Shown here in pieces: positions 1-7,271 of a stretch of 42,734 nt of DNA. Both the position numbers and the translations under genes were made by a program. The notes beneath the pieces are model-generated. The model did no database searches, was not told the DNA's origin, and worked only from the letters and a program-made list of their open reading frames with translations. Numbering within the stretch: the first letter of the stretch is position 1; every line of letters starts with the position of its first letter. Location: the NCBI GenBank assembly GCA_947385775.1, contig CANDMI010000029.1:1-42734 (forward strand), read 5' to 3'. Origin of the DNA: an uncultured Eubacterium sp. GTDB lineage: Bacteria > Bacillota > Clostridia > Lachnospirales > Lachnospiraceae.

Positions 1-522
1 GCGGGGATTACGGCGGGAGCGTCCGCGCAGGCTGCGAAAGCCGCATCGACCGCAGAAAAGTTAAATACAAAAGTAACAAAGATCGTGGATAAGAATGTAA
101 AGGCGGACGACAGCGCGAAAAAGAAACTGAAAAAGCTGTTTTCCTATGTGGAAAAAAAGTATGATTATAGCCGTAAGATCGGGTTTGAGCCATACAGCGG
201 ATGGGAAAAGGACTATGCGCTTGAGATGCTTGAGGATGGAAAAGGAAGCTGTTACCATTATGCGGCCGCGTATGCGTTTCTTGCCAAAAAAGCGACTGGC
301 GTTAGCGTGCGTATCGGGACAGGCCAGACGAACGGCTTTAGCGGCAGCCTGCAAAAGCATGCCTGGACAGAGGTGAAGCTCAATGGAAAGTGGTATGTCT
401 GCGATACGAATTTGGATAAATATGGAGCGGATTCCTCGAAAAAATATTTTTTCAAAAAACGAAACCGCTTAAAAAGCACATACAATCAGTTTAAAGACGC
501 AAAGTATTACGACGCTGTATGA
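1..522 (+). CDS. Secreted transglutaminase-like protein (5' truncated by window edge)
   Basis: The frame is open from base 1 to the TGA-type stop at 520-522, so the start lies upstream of the window. The first visible residues are Ala/Gly/Ser-rich and look like the end of a signal peptide. The rest carries the three parts of a transglutaminase-like (papain-fold) catalytic triad: Cys in GKGSCYHYAAAYAFL, His in KHAWTEV and Asp in YVCDTNLD, in the order and spacing expected of the family. Such domains in secreted clostridial proteins act as cysteine proteases, amidases or crosslinkers; the substrate cannot be told here. The next gene, an MBOAT acyltransferase, starts 46 bases downstream on the same strand, and a second protein with this domain follows, so both probably belong to one surface locus. 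An internal GTG at position 85 could be mistaken for a start, but coding sequence clearly continues upstream of it. Confidence 0.8.
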   Translation, partial: AGITAGASAQAAKAASTAEKLNTKVTKIVDKNVKADDSAKKKLKKLFSYVEKKYDYSRKIGFEPYSGWEKDYALEMLEDGKGSCYHYAAAYAFLAKKATGVSVRIGTGQTNGFSGSLQKHAWTEVKLNGKWYVCDTNLDKYGADSSKKYFFKKRNRLKSTYNQFKDAKYYDAV

Positions 523-568
523 AGCGGATGGAACTTTAAAATATAAGCATGGTTAGGAGAAAGCGCAT

Positions 569-1975
569 ATGGTTTTTAGTTCCCTTGTATTTATCAGCGT
601 ATTCCTGCCGGCTGTATTGCTGTTTTATTGGCTGCTGCCAACGAACGCGGGAAAAAATATCCTGCTTCTTGCAGCCAGCCTTTTCTTTTACGCATACGGC
701 GAGCCGGTTTATGTGTTTTTGATGATCCTTTCATCGTTTTTTAATTATTTATGCGCTTTATGGATAGAAAACCGCAGAAATAACGGCAAAACGATCTTAG
801 CGTTTGCAATTTTGGCAAATCTTTTTCTGTTGTGCGTGTTCAAATATGCGGGGTTTTTGACGGAGCTTGTAAATGGCGTAACGGACATCGGGCTTCCGGT
901 TCCAAAGATCGCGCTTCCGATCGGCATTTCTTTTTTTACGTTCCAGGCCATGTCCTATGTGATAGACGTATACCGAAGGGAAACGCTTCCCCAGAGGAAT
1001 TTTATGTATATCCTGCTGTATATTTCTCTGTTCCCGCAGCTTATCGCAGGGCCGATCGTCAAATATCATGATGTGGAAAAGGAATTAGTAAGCCGCAGAT
1101 TGGATATGAAAGAAACCGCGCTTGGCATCCGCAGGTTTATTGTCGGACTGGGGAAAAAAGTGTTGATCGCAAATTATATGGGGGAGGTCGCCGATACATT
1201 GTTTCACGCTCCCTTGTCACAGATACAAAGCGCGGGGGCCTGGATGGGCGCGGCCGCCTTTATGCTCCAGATTTATTTTGATTTCGGTGGGTACAGCGAT
1301 ATGGCGATCGGGCTGGGGCGAATGTTTGGGTTTCATTTTAAGGAAAATTTTCGCTATCCATACGCAGCGGCTTCCATACAGGATTTTTGGCGCAGGTGGC
1401 ATATATCCCTGTCGGGATGGTTTTTAGAATATTTATACATACCTCTTGGCGGCAGCAGAAAAGGGCGTGTTCGGACATGCCTGAATAAATTTATCGTGTT
1501 TGCCTGCACAGGCATCTGGCATGGCGCGAACCTGACCTTTTTATTTTGGGGGCTGTTTCATGGCTGTCTGTTAATGATGGAGGAATTTATCCCGTTTTTC
1601 CAAAAAGAAAAGCGCGGGTGGAAAAATGCGCTCGGGCATATTTATGTAACGCTTGCGGTTATGATCGGATTTGTGTTTTTTCGTGCGGATACCATAGGCC
1701 AGGGCGTTGCCTGGATCGGAAAAATGTTTACGGGCTTTCAGACGAATCTCGCTGCCGCAAGGCTGGCGCGTTCGCAGCTTACGCCAGTCCACATAAGCGC
1801 GTTTGCGGCAGGCGTATTCGCGTCCCTGCCAGTGATGGAACGGATTGGGAAAGACGAAAGAGCGAGGAAGGCTTTTGATCTGGCTTCTTTTGCGGCATCC
1901 CTTGCGCTGTTTTTTGTATGCATGTTAAACCTTGCGGGAGGGACTTACAACCCGTTTATTTATTTTCGATTTTAA
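569..1975 (+). CDS. MBOAT family O-acyltransferase (AlgI/PatA/DltB-like)
   Basis: This 468-residue polytopic membrane protein belongs to the membrane-bound O-acyltransferase family. It has many hydrophobic segments, the family signature RRWHISLSGWF followed by LYIPLGGS, and the invariant catalytic His (residue about 318) in GIWHGANLTF. Family members move acyl groups, usually acetyl, across the membrane onto an extracellular polysaccharide or teichoic acid, working with an SGNH/AlgX/AlgJ-type partner. A fitting partner, the DHHW protein at 3660-5243, lies two genes downstream. The start is ATG 569 with AGGAGA at 555-560. The length matches AlgI-type proteins. What is acylated is not shown by the sequence. 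No dltA/dltC-like genes are visible, which argues against D-alanylation and for O-acetylation. Confidence 0.93.
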   Translation: MVFSSLVFISVFLPAVLLFYWLLPTNAGKNILLLAASLFFYAYGEPVYVFLMILSSFFNYLCALWIENRRNNGKTILAFAILANLFLLCVFKYAGFLTELVNGVTDIGLPVPKIALPIGISFFTFQAMSYVIDVYRRETLPQRNFMYILLYISLFPQLIAGPIVKYHDVEKELVSRRLDMKETALGIRRFIVGLGKKVLIANYMGEVADTLFHAPLSQIQSAGAWMGAAAFMLQIYFDFGGYSDMAIGLGRMFGFHFKENFRYPYAAASIQDFWRRWHISLSGWFLEYLYIPLGGSRKGRVRTCLNKFIVFACTGIWHGANLTFLFWGLFHGCLLMMEEFIPFFQKEKRGWKNALGHIYVTLAVMIGFVFFRADTIGQGVAWIGKMFTGFQTNLAAARLARSQLTPVHISAFAAGVFASLPVMERIGKDERARKAFDLASFAASLALFFVCMLNLAGGTYNPFIYFRF

Positions 1976-1986
1976 AAGCGTATATT

Positions 1987-2028
1987 CAATTTAGAATTGT
2001 TGACATTCACATAATTTACAAAATTCAA
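1987..2028 (+). promoter_or_regulatory. Possible promoter/operator before the cell-wall-binding gene
   Basis: TTGACA at 2000-2005 is a perfect -35 sequence, but the -10 region 17-18 bases later (around 2023) is a poor match. A 13-bp palindrome, CAATT-TAG-AATTG, at 1987-1999 abuts the -35 box. This may give the gene its own promoter within the surface locus; the weak -10 keeps confidence low. Confidence 0.3.
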
Positions 2029-2044
2029 ATAAGAAAGGATTTTT

Positions 2045-3601
2045 ATGGCAAATAAATCTATAAAACGACAATTTGTCTTTCCGATAAAAGCCATGGCCGC
2101 GACGACTGCGTTTGTAACTGTCGCGTTTGTGGGCGGCGTAAGATGCGACGCGGCGCAGGCGAAGCTGTTTTTTTCGGATACGCAAAGCCAAGCTTTCGAA
2201 TCCCGGACTTTTGGCTGGCAGGAAATAGACGGGCAGACTTATTATTTTCAGCCGGGAACAGGCCAAAAGATTTTTGGACGGCAGGAAATCGATGGAAAAA
2301 CCTATTATTTTTCGCCGGATACCGGGGCGATGGCTCTGGGGTGGCAGGAAATAAACGGGCAGACCTATCATTTTGATCTGGAAACCGGGGAAATGGCGTT
2401 TGACTGGCAAAAGATTGATGGGGGAACCTATTATTTTGAGCCAAATACCGGACGGCTTTTGACCGGCTGGCAGGAGATAGAAGGGAAGATCTATTATTTT
2501 TCGCCAAGAACCTGGGAATTGGCGACCGGCTGGCAGGAAATCGATGGCAAAACTTACTATTTTGATCTGAAGACCGGGACGATGGCGCTTGGACAGAAAA
2601 AAATTGACGGGAATACGTATTATTTTGAACGAGAAAGCGGCGCATTGGAACTGGGCTGGCAAAAAATTGGTGGAAAAACCTATTATTTTGAGCTGCAAAC
2701 AGGGAAAATGTCATTTGGATTTAAGAAAATTAAAAACAGTAAATATTATTTTTCGCCAAAGACCGGAGTCATGCTAACCGGCTGGCAGGATACGCCAAAG
2801 GGACGGCGTTATTTTTCCAAAGAAAATGGCGAAATGGCAACTGGCTGGCAGGCGCTAAACGGCAAAAAATATTATTTTTCCAAAGACAGCGGCAAGCTTG
2901 CGACCGGGGCAAAAAAAATTAACGGCAGATATTATATCTTTAACAGTAAAGGTCAGCTGGCGAGGTCTGGCGGAGTCAGCCTGACGGCGGTCGGTGGGGG
3001 CTATTATTGCGCGGATAAAAATGGGATCGCGCTTTCTGGCTGGCGGGTCATTGGAAACAGGCTTTATTACGCTTCCGGCACAGGAAAGGTAAAGACCAAT
3101 GCGACTTATAACGGGGTTACCTTTGGCAGCAAGGGGGCGGCTGTTGATAACTTAAATACAAAATTAAAGATCAAAACGATGCAGATTTTATCATCGATCA
3201 CGAACCGCAATATGACGCAAAGCCAAAAGCTTTCCGCATGCTGGTCTTATGTTGTGGGCGGCGGCTTTCGTTACGCGGCAAAATATCCGAATCTGGGCGT
3301 TTCCGGCTGGCAGAGACAGACCGCCTATGATATGCTGACGACGCATACTGGAAATTGCTACAGCTATGCCTGCGCGTTTGCGGCGCTTGCAAAAGAGATT
3401 GGCTATCAGCCGTATGTGATCTGCGGCCGGGTGCATGGATCCAGGGACAGGGCGGCGGACGGGCTTACCCGCCATGCATGGGTTCGGATCAACGGGCTGT
3501 ATTATGACCCGGAAGCGCACTACGCCGGATGGAGGCGTGGGATTTACCAAAACAGCGGCTACCCGGTTTCGCATACGGTGCAGTCCGTCACCGCATACTA
3601 A
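2045..3601 (+). CDS. Cell-wall-binding repeat protein with C-terminal transglutaminase-like domain
   Basis: The 518-residue secreted protein starts with a signal peptide (about residues 1-37, a Lys/Arg-rich start and a hydrophobic core). About a dozen tandem repeats of roughly 21-23 residues follow (about 55-355), of the form GWQEIDGKTYYF...TGxMAxG. These are choline-binding/glucan-binding type CW repeats that dock to cell-wall polymers. The C-terminal domain has a transglutaminase-like triad: Cys438 (TGNCYSYA), His477 (LTRHAWVRI) and Asp488 (LYYDPEAHY). One repeat has Trp in place of the usual Gly/Ala (TWELATG), showing ordinary drift. The ATG at 2045 is preceded by AGAAAGGA. The gene sits between the MBOAT and DHHW genes, so a wall-anchored enzyme acting near the acylated polymer is a reasonable inference. 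It could be a protease, amidase or crosslinker. Confidence 0.88.
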   Translation: MANKSIKRQFVFPIKAMAATTAFVTVAFVGGVRCDAAQAKLFFSDTQSQAFESRTFGWQEIDGQTYYFQPGTGQKIFGRQEIDGKTYYFSPDTGAMALGWQEINGQTYHFDLETGEMAFDWQKIDGGTYYFEPNTGRLLTGWQEIEGKIYYFSPRTWELATGWQEIDGKTYYFDLKTGTMALGQKKIDGNTYYFERESGALELGWQKIGGKTYYFELQTGKMSFGFKKIKNSKYYFSPKTGVMLTGWQDTPKGRRYFSKENGEMATGWQALNGKKYYFSKDSGKLATGAKKINGRYYIFNSKGQLARSGGVSLTAVGGGYYCADKNGIALSGWRVIGNRLYYASGTGKVKTNATYNGVTFGSKGAAVDNLNTKLKIKTMQILSSITNRNMTQSQKLSACWSYVVGGGFRYAAKYPNLGVSGWQRQTAYDMLTTHTGNCYSYACAFAALAKEIGYQPYVICGRVHGSRDRAADGLTRHAWVRINGLYYDPEAHYAGWRRGIYQNSGYPVSHTVQSVTAY

Positions 3602-3608
3602 AATCCGT

Positions 3609-3656
3609 CAGGAGTTTTGATATTCAGGAGTTTTGATATTCAGGAGTTTTCATAAT
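3609..3656 (+). repeat. Three tandem 16-bp repeats, each with a Shine-Dalgarno core
   Basis: CAGGAGTTTTGATATT occurs at 3609-3624 and 3625-3640. A third, diverged copy occupies 3641-3656 (CAGGAGTTTTCATAAT). Each contains AGGAG. The third ends just before ATG 3660 of the DHHW gene, leaving about 13 bases between AGGAG and the ATG. The array lies directly after the stop of the upstream gene. Confidence 0.9.
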
Positions 3657-3659
3657 ATT

Positions 3660-5243
3660 ATGAAAAATGTCATGAAAAATAAATTCACGATTTATATAGC
3701 GCTGTTTCTGGTCATATGCCTGATCCCGTCAGCCGGGTTGATTTTTACGGGCGCCCAGCAGGAGTCGGAGGGCAAAGAAGCGGCAAAGGCGCCGAAGCTT
3801 TTTACAAAGGACGCGCCAAATCCGCATTTTTTAAGCGATGCCGGAAAATGGTATGAGGATCATTTTGCGTTTCGAAGCCAGGCGGTAACCGGATACGCGC
3901 AGCTTTTGGGAAATGTGTTTGGCGAGTCTGCGCAGGGTAACGTGATCATGGGAAAGGACGGTTGGCTGTTTTATAAAGATTCTCTGGCGGATTTCCAGGG
4001 AACGCAGCCTATGACAGACCGCCAGCTGTTTGACGTGGCGCACACTCTTGCTATGATGCAGGCGTACGCGAAAGCGCATGGCGCGGAATTTGCGTTTGCC
4101 GTCGCGCCCAATAAAAACTCCCTTTATGGGGAATACATGCCGGATTATTATCAGCCCGCAGATACGGGGGAAAGTAATTTCTTGCGTTTAAAGGAATATT
4201 TAAAGGACGAGCAGGTAAATTATATCGACCTTTACGAAACCTTTCATAAGGATGGGCATAAGGACGAGCGTATTTTGTATCATAAAAGGGATTCTCATTG
4301 GAATAATGAAGGAGCGGCTATCGCCGCTGATCAGATCTTAGAAGGGCTTGGAAAGGAGCATGACTCCTATGCGGACAGGCCGTATGACATCCGAAAGGAT
4401 TTTCAAGGGGATCTGGAGGGCATGCTGTATCCTGCGGCGATAAAGCCGGAGGAAGAGGTTTATTATCGTCCGGAGCCGCAGTTTGATTATTGTAAAAAAG
4501 TGGAAAATAATTTCGCGCCAAAGATCCATACCCGCGCATCGGGAAGCGGCGGCTTTTTGATGTATCGGGATTCTTTTGGAAACGCCCTGCTGCCGTTTTT
4601 GGCGGAAGCTTTTGAAAGCGCCTATTTTTCCCGTGCGCTTCCATATCGTTTAAATGAGCTTGACGAACAGGAAGCGGACGCGCTTGTCATAGAACGGGCG
4701 GAGCGTTTTTTGCCTGACATGGCGTCTCAGGCTCCCGAGATGGAGGCGGTTGCATTAGATTTAAATCTAAATCTAAATGATTCCGTTTTGAAAGCCGCCA
4801 TAAAAACCGATGTAAAGACAAAAGTCCGGGGAGAATATATACAGGTCAGTGGAACGCTTCCTTCCGGTTCGTATAAAGAACGCTCCCGCATTTATGTCCG
4901 CGTAAACGGTGAGAAAAGCTACGAAGCGTTCCCGGTTTCCGTAGCGGATCATACGGAGGGCTTTTCTATGCTCCTTGGAAAGGAAAAGTTGCAGGAGAAG
5001 GAATCTTCGTTTGAAATCTTCGTTTCGGAATCTGACCAGGCGGCTTTTTTTATTAATGAGGCAGGCAAGCCTAATGAGTCAGGCAAGACCAATGAGTCAG
5101 GCAAGCCAGAAGATGCGGGCAAAGGGGACGCAAATGGAAAAACGGAGCTTCGCAGAGAGGATTATCCGGATTGTGACGGCAGCGGGCATGGATATCGGGA
5201 GATTTATTATTCGGATGGGAGCGTGGAGATTGAGGAATATTGA
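3660..5243 (+). CDS. DHHW/AlgX-like SGNH-fold protein, probable acylation partner of the MBOAT
   Basis: This is a membrane-anchored or secreted protein of 527 residues from ATG 3660. One N-terminal hydrophobic segment (about residues 8-27) is followed by an extracellular domain. The domain keeps two hallmarks of the DHHW/AlgJ-AlgX family, an SGNH-hydrolase relative: Asp211-Ser-His213-Trp-Asn (RDSHWNNEGA) and Asp304-Ser-Phe-Gly-Asn (YRDSFGN). Such proteins pair with MBOAT enzymes to acetylate exported polysaccharides. The C-terminal part has a beta-rich segment, three tandem NESGK-type units (5055-5108) and an acidic tail rich in Asp, Tyr and Glu. An in-frame TTG at 3633 lies inside the tandem repeat and would add nine residues; ATG 3660 or ATG 3672 fits the membrane anchor better, so the exact start is uncertain. 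Confidence 0.85.
   Translation: MKNVMKNKFTIYIALFLVICLIPSAGLIFTGAQQESEGKEAAKAPKLFTKDAPNPHFLSDAGKWYEDHFAFRSQAVTGYAQLLGNVFGESAQGNVIMGKDGWLFYKDSLADFQGTQPMTDRQLFDVAHTLAMMQAYAKAHGAEFAFAVAPNKNSLYGEYMPDYYQPADTGESNFLRLKEYLKDEQVNYIDLYETFHKDGHKDERILYHKRDSHWNNEGAAIAADQILEGLGKEHDSYADRPYDIRKDFQGDLEGMLYPAAIKPEEEVYYRPEPQFDYCKKVENNFAPKIHTRASGSGGFLMYRDSFGNALLPFLAEAFESAYFSRALPYRLNELDEQEADALVIERAERFLPDMASQAPEMEAVALDLNLNLNDSVLKAAIKTDVKTKVRGEYIQVSGTLPSGSYKERSRIYVRVNGEKSYEAFPVSVADHTEGFSMLLGKEKLQEKESSFEIFVSESDQAAFFINEAGKPNESGKTNESGKPEDAGKGDANGKTELRREDYPDCDGSGHGYREIYYSDGSVEIEEY
5055..5108 (+). repeat. Three tandem 18-bp coding repeats (NESGKP-type linker)
   Basis: Units at 5055-5072, 5073-5090 and 5091-5108 encode NEAGKP, NESGKT and NESGKP inside the DHHW protein. 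The period is a multiple of three, so copy-number change would lengthen or shorten a flexible linker without breaking the frame. Confidence 0.85.
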
Positions 5244-5281
5244 TATGCGAAAATGAGATACGGATAAGGGCATGAAGCAGC

Positions 5282-5320
5282 ATACCCGGACGTTTGGAAA
5301 TCCCCCAAACGCCCGGGTAT
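5282..5320. terminator. Hairpin between convergent genes
   Basis: ATACCCGG-A-CGTTTGG (5282-5297) pairs with CCAAACG-C-CCGGGTAT (5305-5320), giving 15 pairs with one mismatch and a short loop. It lies between the DHHW gene (ends 5243, +) and the anti-sigma gene (ends 5328, -), as expected for a bidirectional terminator. Neither side has a clear T tract, so it may instead serve as a 3'-end stabilising hairpin. Confidence 0.6.
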
Positions 5321-5327
5321 CGGAAAG

Positions 5328-6128
5328 CTAATGATGCGAATGCCCCGAATGATGTCCGCCATGATGCGATGTCGTTTCATTTTCGTTTTCGCTTTCTTTC
5401 GTATAAGTTTCCTGTTCTATGCTTTGGCTGTGGTTTTGACCATGTTCATGCTCGTGCTCCGAGATCAGCCCGTGTATCTGCGAAATGCTCATTTTTCTGC
5501 CTTCGTCGAGCGTTACGGTGTCGTCGTATTGGATAAGCTGTAAATAGGCGTAATATTTCCCGACGGAAAATCCGTGGTCATGGGCTTGCGGCACAAGCTC
5601 GATGTCTGCGGAAACGCTTTGGGTGTTGTGTCCGATGTGATCAGAACAGCCTTCCACGCCCGTTTTTAATGTTTCTTCCCTGCTGCTGTCTGCCGCCACG
5701 GTAAGCACAAGCTCCGAAGCGTCTGTAAGATAAGGGCCCATCGCTTTGCTTTCGACGATTAAATGAATCGCGTCCAAATATTTTTTCCATTTTAAAGACA
5801 GGTCTTTTAAAATCTCTTCCCCCTGCGCGTTATATGCGGTTATGGAAACGACGCAGTCAAAACGGTTCAGCGCAAGCTCGATGGAAGGATTTACGTCAAT
5901 GCTCACATAAGAAACCGGCGTTTCAAATAAGGAATATCCGCCGAATCCAACCGCTAAAACAAACGCGATGCATGCCGCGATGCATGTTCTTTGAAACGAA
6001 CGGCTGTAATGAAACCGCGTCTGCTTTTTTTGTTTTTTGGATAAATACTGCTTTGTTGATTCTATCAACTGGGGTTGTGCTTTAATCTCGTCAAATGCAT
6101 TCTGTATTTTATTCGCCAATTTCTTCAC
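5328..6128 (-). CDS. RsgI-like anti-sigma factor with His-rich extracellular tail
   Basis: This 266-residue protein has a short cytoplasmic N-terminus, one membrane segment (about residues 49-67), and then the RsgI-like middle domain signature SYVSIDVNPSIELALNRFD. It overlaps the upstream ECF sigma gene by 20 bases, the usual arrangement for a sigma/anti-sigma pair. The extracellular part ends in an unusual tail: EHEHEHGQNH near residue 225, then an acidic Ser/Thr/Glu stretch, and HHGGHHSGHSHH at the very C-terminus. At least eleven histidines in the last 45 residues suggest binding of Zn, Ni, Co or Cu. Known RsgI proteins end in carbohydrate-binding or other sensor modules, so by analogy the tail is the sensor. 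I infer metal sensing; the sequence does not prove it. Confidence 0.82.
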   Translation of the reverse strand: MKKLANKIQNAFDEIKAQPQLIESTKQYLSKKQKKQTRFHYSRSFQRTCIAACIAFVLAVGFGGYSLFETPVSYVSIDVNPSIELALNRFDCVVSITAYNAQGEEILKDLSLKWKKYLDAIHLIVESKAMGPYLTDASELVLTVAADSSREETLKTGVEGCSDHIGHNTQSVSADIELVPQAHDHGFSVGKYYAYLQLIQYDDTVTLDEGRKMSISQIHGLISEHEHEHGQNHSQSIEQETYTKESENENETTSHHGGHHSGHSHH

Positions 6129-6594
6129 CTCCCAGTTTCTCTTTTAACGCCTTACGCCCTCTGGATAGCAGGGAGTAAACCGTGTTTTCCTTTTTGCCAA
6201 GGATGGTTCCAATCTCGGCGGCGGAGTATCCCTCGTAATAATGCAGATAAATCGCGTCCTTGTATTTGTCTGGAAGGGACAATACTGCTTCGAGCACGTC
6301 TCTATAGTCCGGGGATGTTTCCGCCTCCATTTCTTTTATCACGTCTAACGGGACGGTGTTGCGCCGGAAAAAACTTTTTAGCAGGTCTTTACAGGAATTG
6401 ATCGTCACGCGCAACATCCATGCCTTTTCATGCTCCTCGTCATAGAACGGCTGGTCGTGCAGCATGTATTTCAAAAAAACAGTTTGAAACACATCTTCTG
6501 TGTCCGCGTGGTTTTTCAAATGGCACAGACACACCCGGCGCACCATATCCGCGTATTTTTCCACCGCATGGTTTACATCTATCTCACTGCGCAT
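6109..6594 (-). CDS. ECF-type RNA polymerase sigma factor (SigI-like partner of RsgI-like protein)
   Basis: The 161-residue protein has sigma-70 region 2 (YADMVRRVCL through DTEDVFQTVFLKYM and KAWMLRVTINSCKDLLKS) and region 4 (LPDKYKDAIYLHYYEGYSAAEIG through VYSLLSRGRKALKEKL). It recruits RNA polymerase to a dedicated regulon and is presumably held inactive by the overlapping downstream membrane protein. The frame is open 17 codons further upstream, but ATG 6594 is preferred: AGGAGGT ends four bases before it (complement of 6599-6605). Upstream, on the same strand, lies a small secreted protein gene that may be a target. Whether it also controls distant genes cannot be told. Confidence 0.9.
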   Translation of the reverse strand: MRSEIDVNHAVEKYADMVRRVCLCHLKNHADTEDVFQTVFLKYMLHDQPFYDEEHEKAWMLRVTINSCKDLLKSFFRRNTVPLDVIKEMEAETSPDYRDVLEAVLSLPDKYKDAIYLHYYEGYSAAEIGTILGKKENTVYSLLSRGRKALKEKLGGEEIGE

Positions 6595-6645
6595 CTGCAC
6601 CTCCTGTTCCTTTTGTGTATACGGATTCCATTTTGATTTTACCAC

Positions 6646-6683
6646 AAAAAAAGCCCGGTTTAAATATAAACTGAGCTTTTTTT
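6646..6683. terminator. Bidirectional Rho-independent terminator
   Basis: An A7-GC arm and a GC-T7 arm flank a stem with one mismatch and a four-base AATA loop (about 6646-6683). Because the arms are A-rich and T-rich, it can work in both directions. On the minus strand it would end the transcript of the peptidoglycan-binding gene before the sigma gene, implying that the sigma gene has its own promoter. Confidence 0.75.
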
Positions 6684-6722
6684 CCGCTTAAAGCAATCCA
6701 TCCGTCCCGAATCCGATCATAT

Positions 6723-7169
6723 TTATAGCAATCCCATAGATCTTAACGTGGACGACCCGATAATGCCGTCCGCGGTCAGGCCGTTCGCCTTCTGGTATTT
6801 TTTCAGCGCTTTTACTGTTTTTGTGCCCATCACGCCATCCGCTGTGCCGCAGTTATAGCCGCAGCTTTTTAATACCTTTTGCACCTTTTTTACTGTGGTT
6901 TTGCTGACGGTGCTTGCATAAGGGCAAACCCCGCCGGTATGCGTATGCGCGGAATGTCCGCCGCAGTAGTAGTAATGCGTCGTATCGCCTGCATAAGGGC
7001 AAACGCCGCCGGTATGTGTATGCGCCGCGTGTCCTCCACAGTAATAATAGCTGGTTCCGCTATGGCACCCGCCGCTGTGCCCGTGGGCATAAGCGGTTGA
7101 AGCAGGCGTAAATAAAACCGCGCTCGTCATGGCTAAGGCTAATATTCCACATTTTGTACGTTTCATCAT
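6723..7169 (-). CDS. Secreted His/Cys-rich protein with C-terminal peptidoglycan-binding domain
   Basis: The 148-residue protein begins with a signal peptide (cleavage probably near residue 28, after TAYA). Two near-identical 20-residue units follow (41-60 and 66-85) of the type YYYCGGHxAHTHTGGVCPYA. Each supplies two Cys and three or four His, and an additional HGHSGGCHSG segment precedes them. Residues about 90-148 form a PG_binding_1 domain (VQKVLKSCGYNCGTADGVMG, ALKKYQKANGLTADGIIG), which anchors to peptidoglycan. The unit resembles metal-ligand motifs, but I know of no proven function. Two consecutive ATGs (7169 and 7166) follow AGGAGGA. The neighbouring anti-sigma factor is also His-rich, which suggests a joint role in metal handling or sensing at the wall. 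Confidence 0.85.
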   Translation of the reverse strand: MMKRTKCGILALAMTSAVLFTPASTAYAHGHSGGCHSGTSYYYCGGHAAHTHTGGVCPYAGDTTHYYYCGGHSAHTHTGGVCPYASTVSKTTVKKVQKVLKSCGYNCGTADGVMGTKTVKALKKYQKANGLTADGIIGSSTLRSMGLL

Positions 7170-7207
7170 TTTTTATTCGCTCCTCCTTTTTTGTATTTCA
7201 CTTATAA

Positions 7208-7234
7208 TACGCATGGAAAAGGAAAATCCTTGCA
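7208..7234 (-). promoter_or_regulatory. Candidate ECF-type promoter of the His/Cys-rich wall protein
   Basis: On the minus strand TGCAAG (complement of 7229-7234) is followed after 17 bases by CGTA (complement of 7208-7211). This resembles the TGAAAC-N16/17-CGTA layout of many ECF promoters. The region does not give a good sigma-A match. A CGTAT also occurs upstream of the sigma gene (complement of about 6620-6624), though without an equally good -35. This is inference by eye. Confidence 0.35.
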
Positions 7235-7271
7235 TGATTTTTCTTTTTTTTTGAACTAAAATTTGCATGTT

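Noticed and set aside
2058-2714. Long minus-strand reading frames opposite the cell-wall-binding repeats
   Set aside because: They mirror the repeats of the real gene in other frames and lack ribosome sites.
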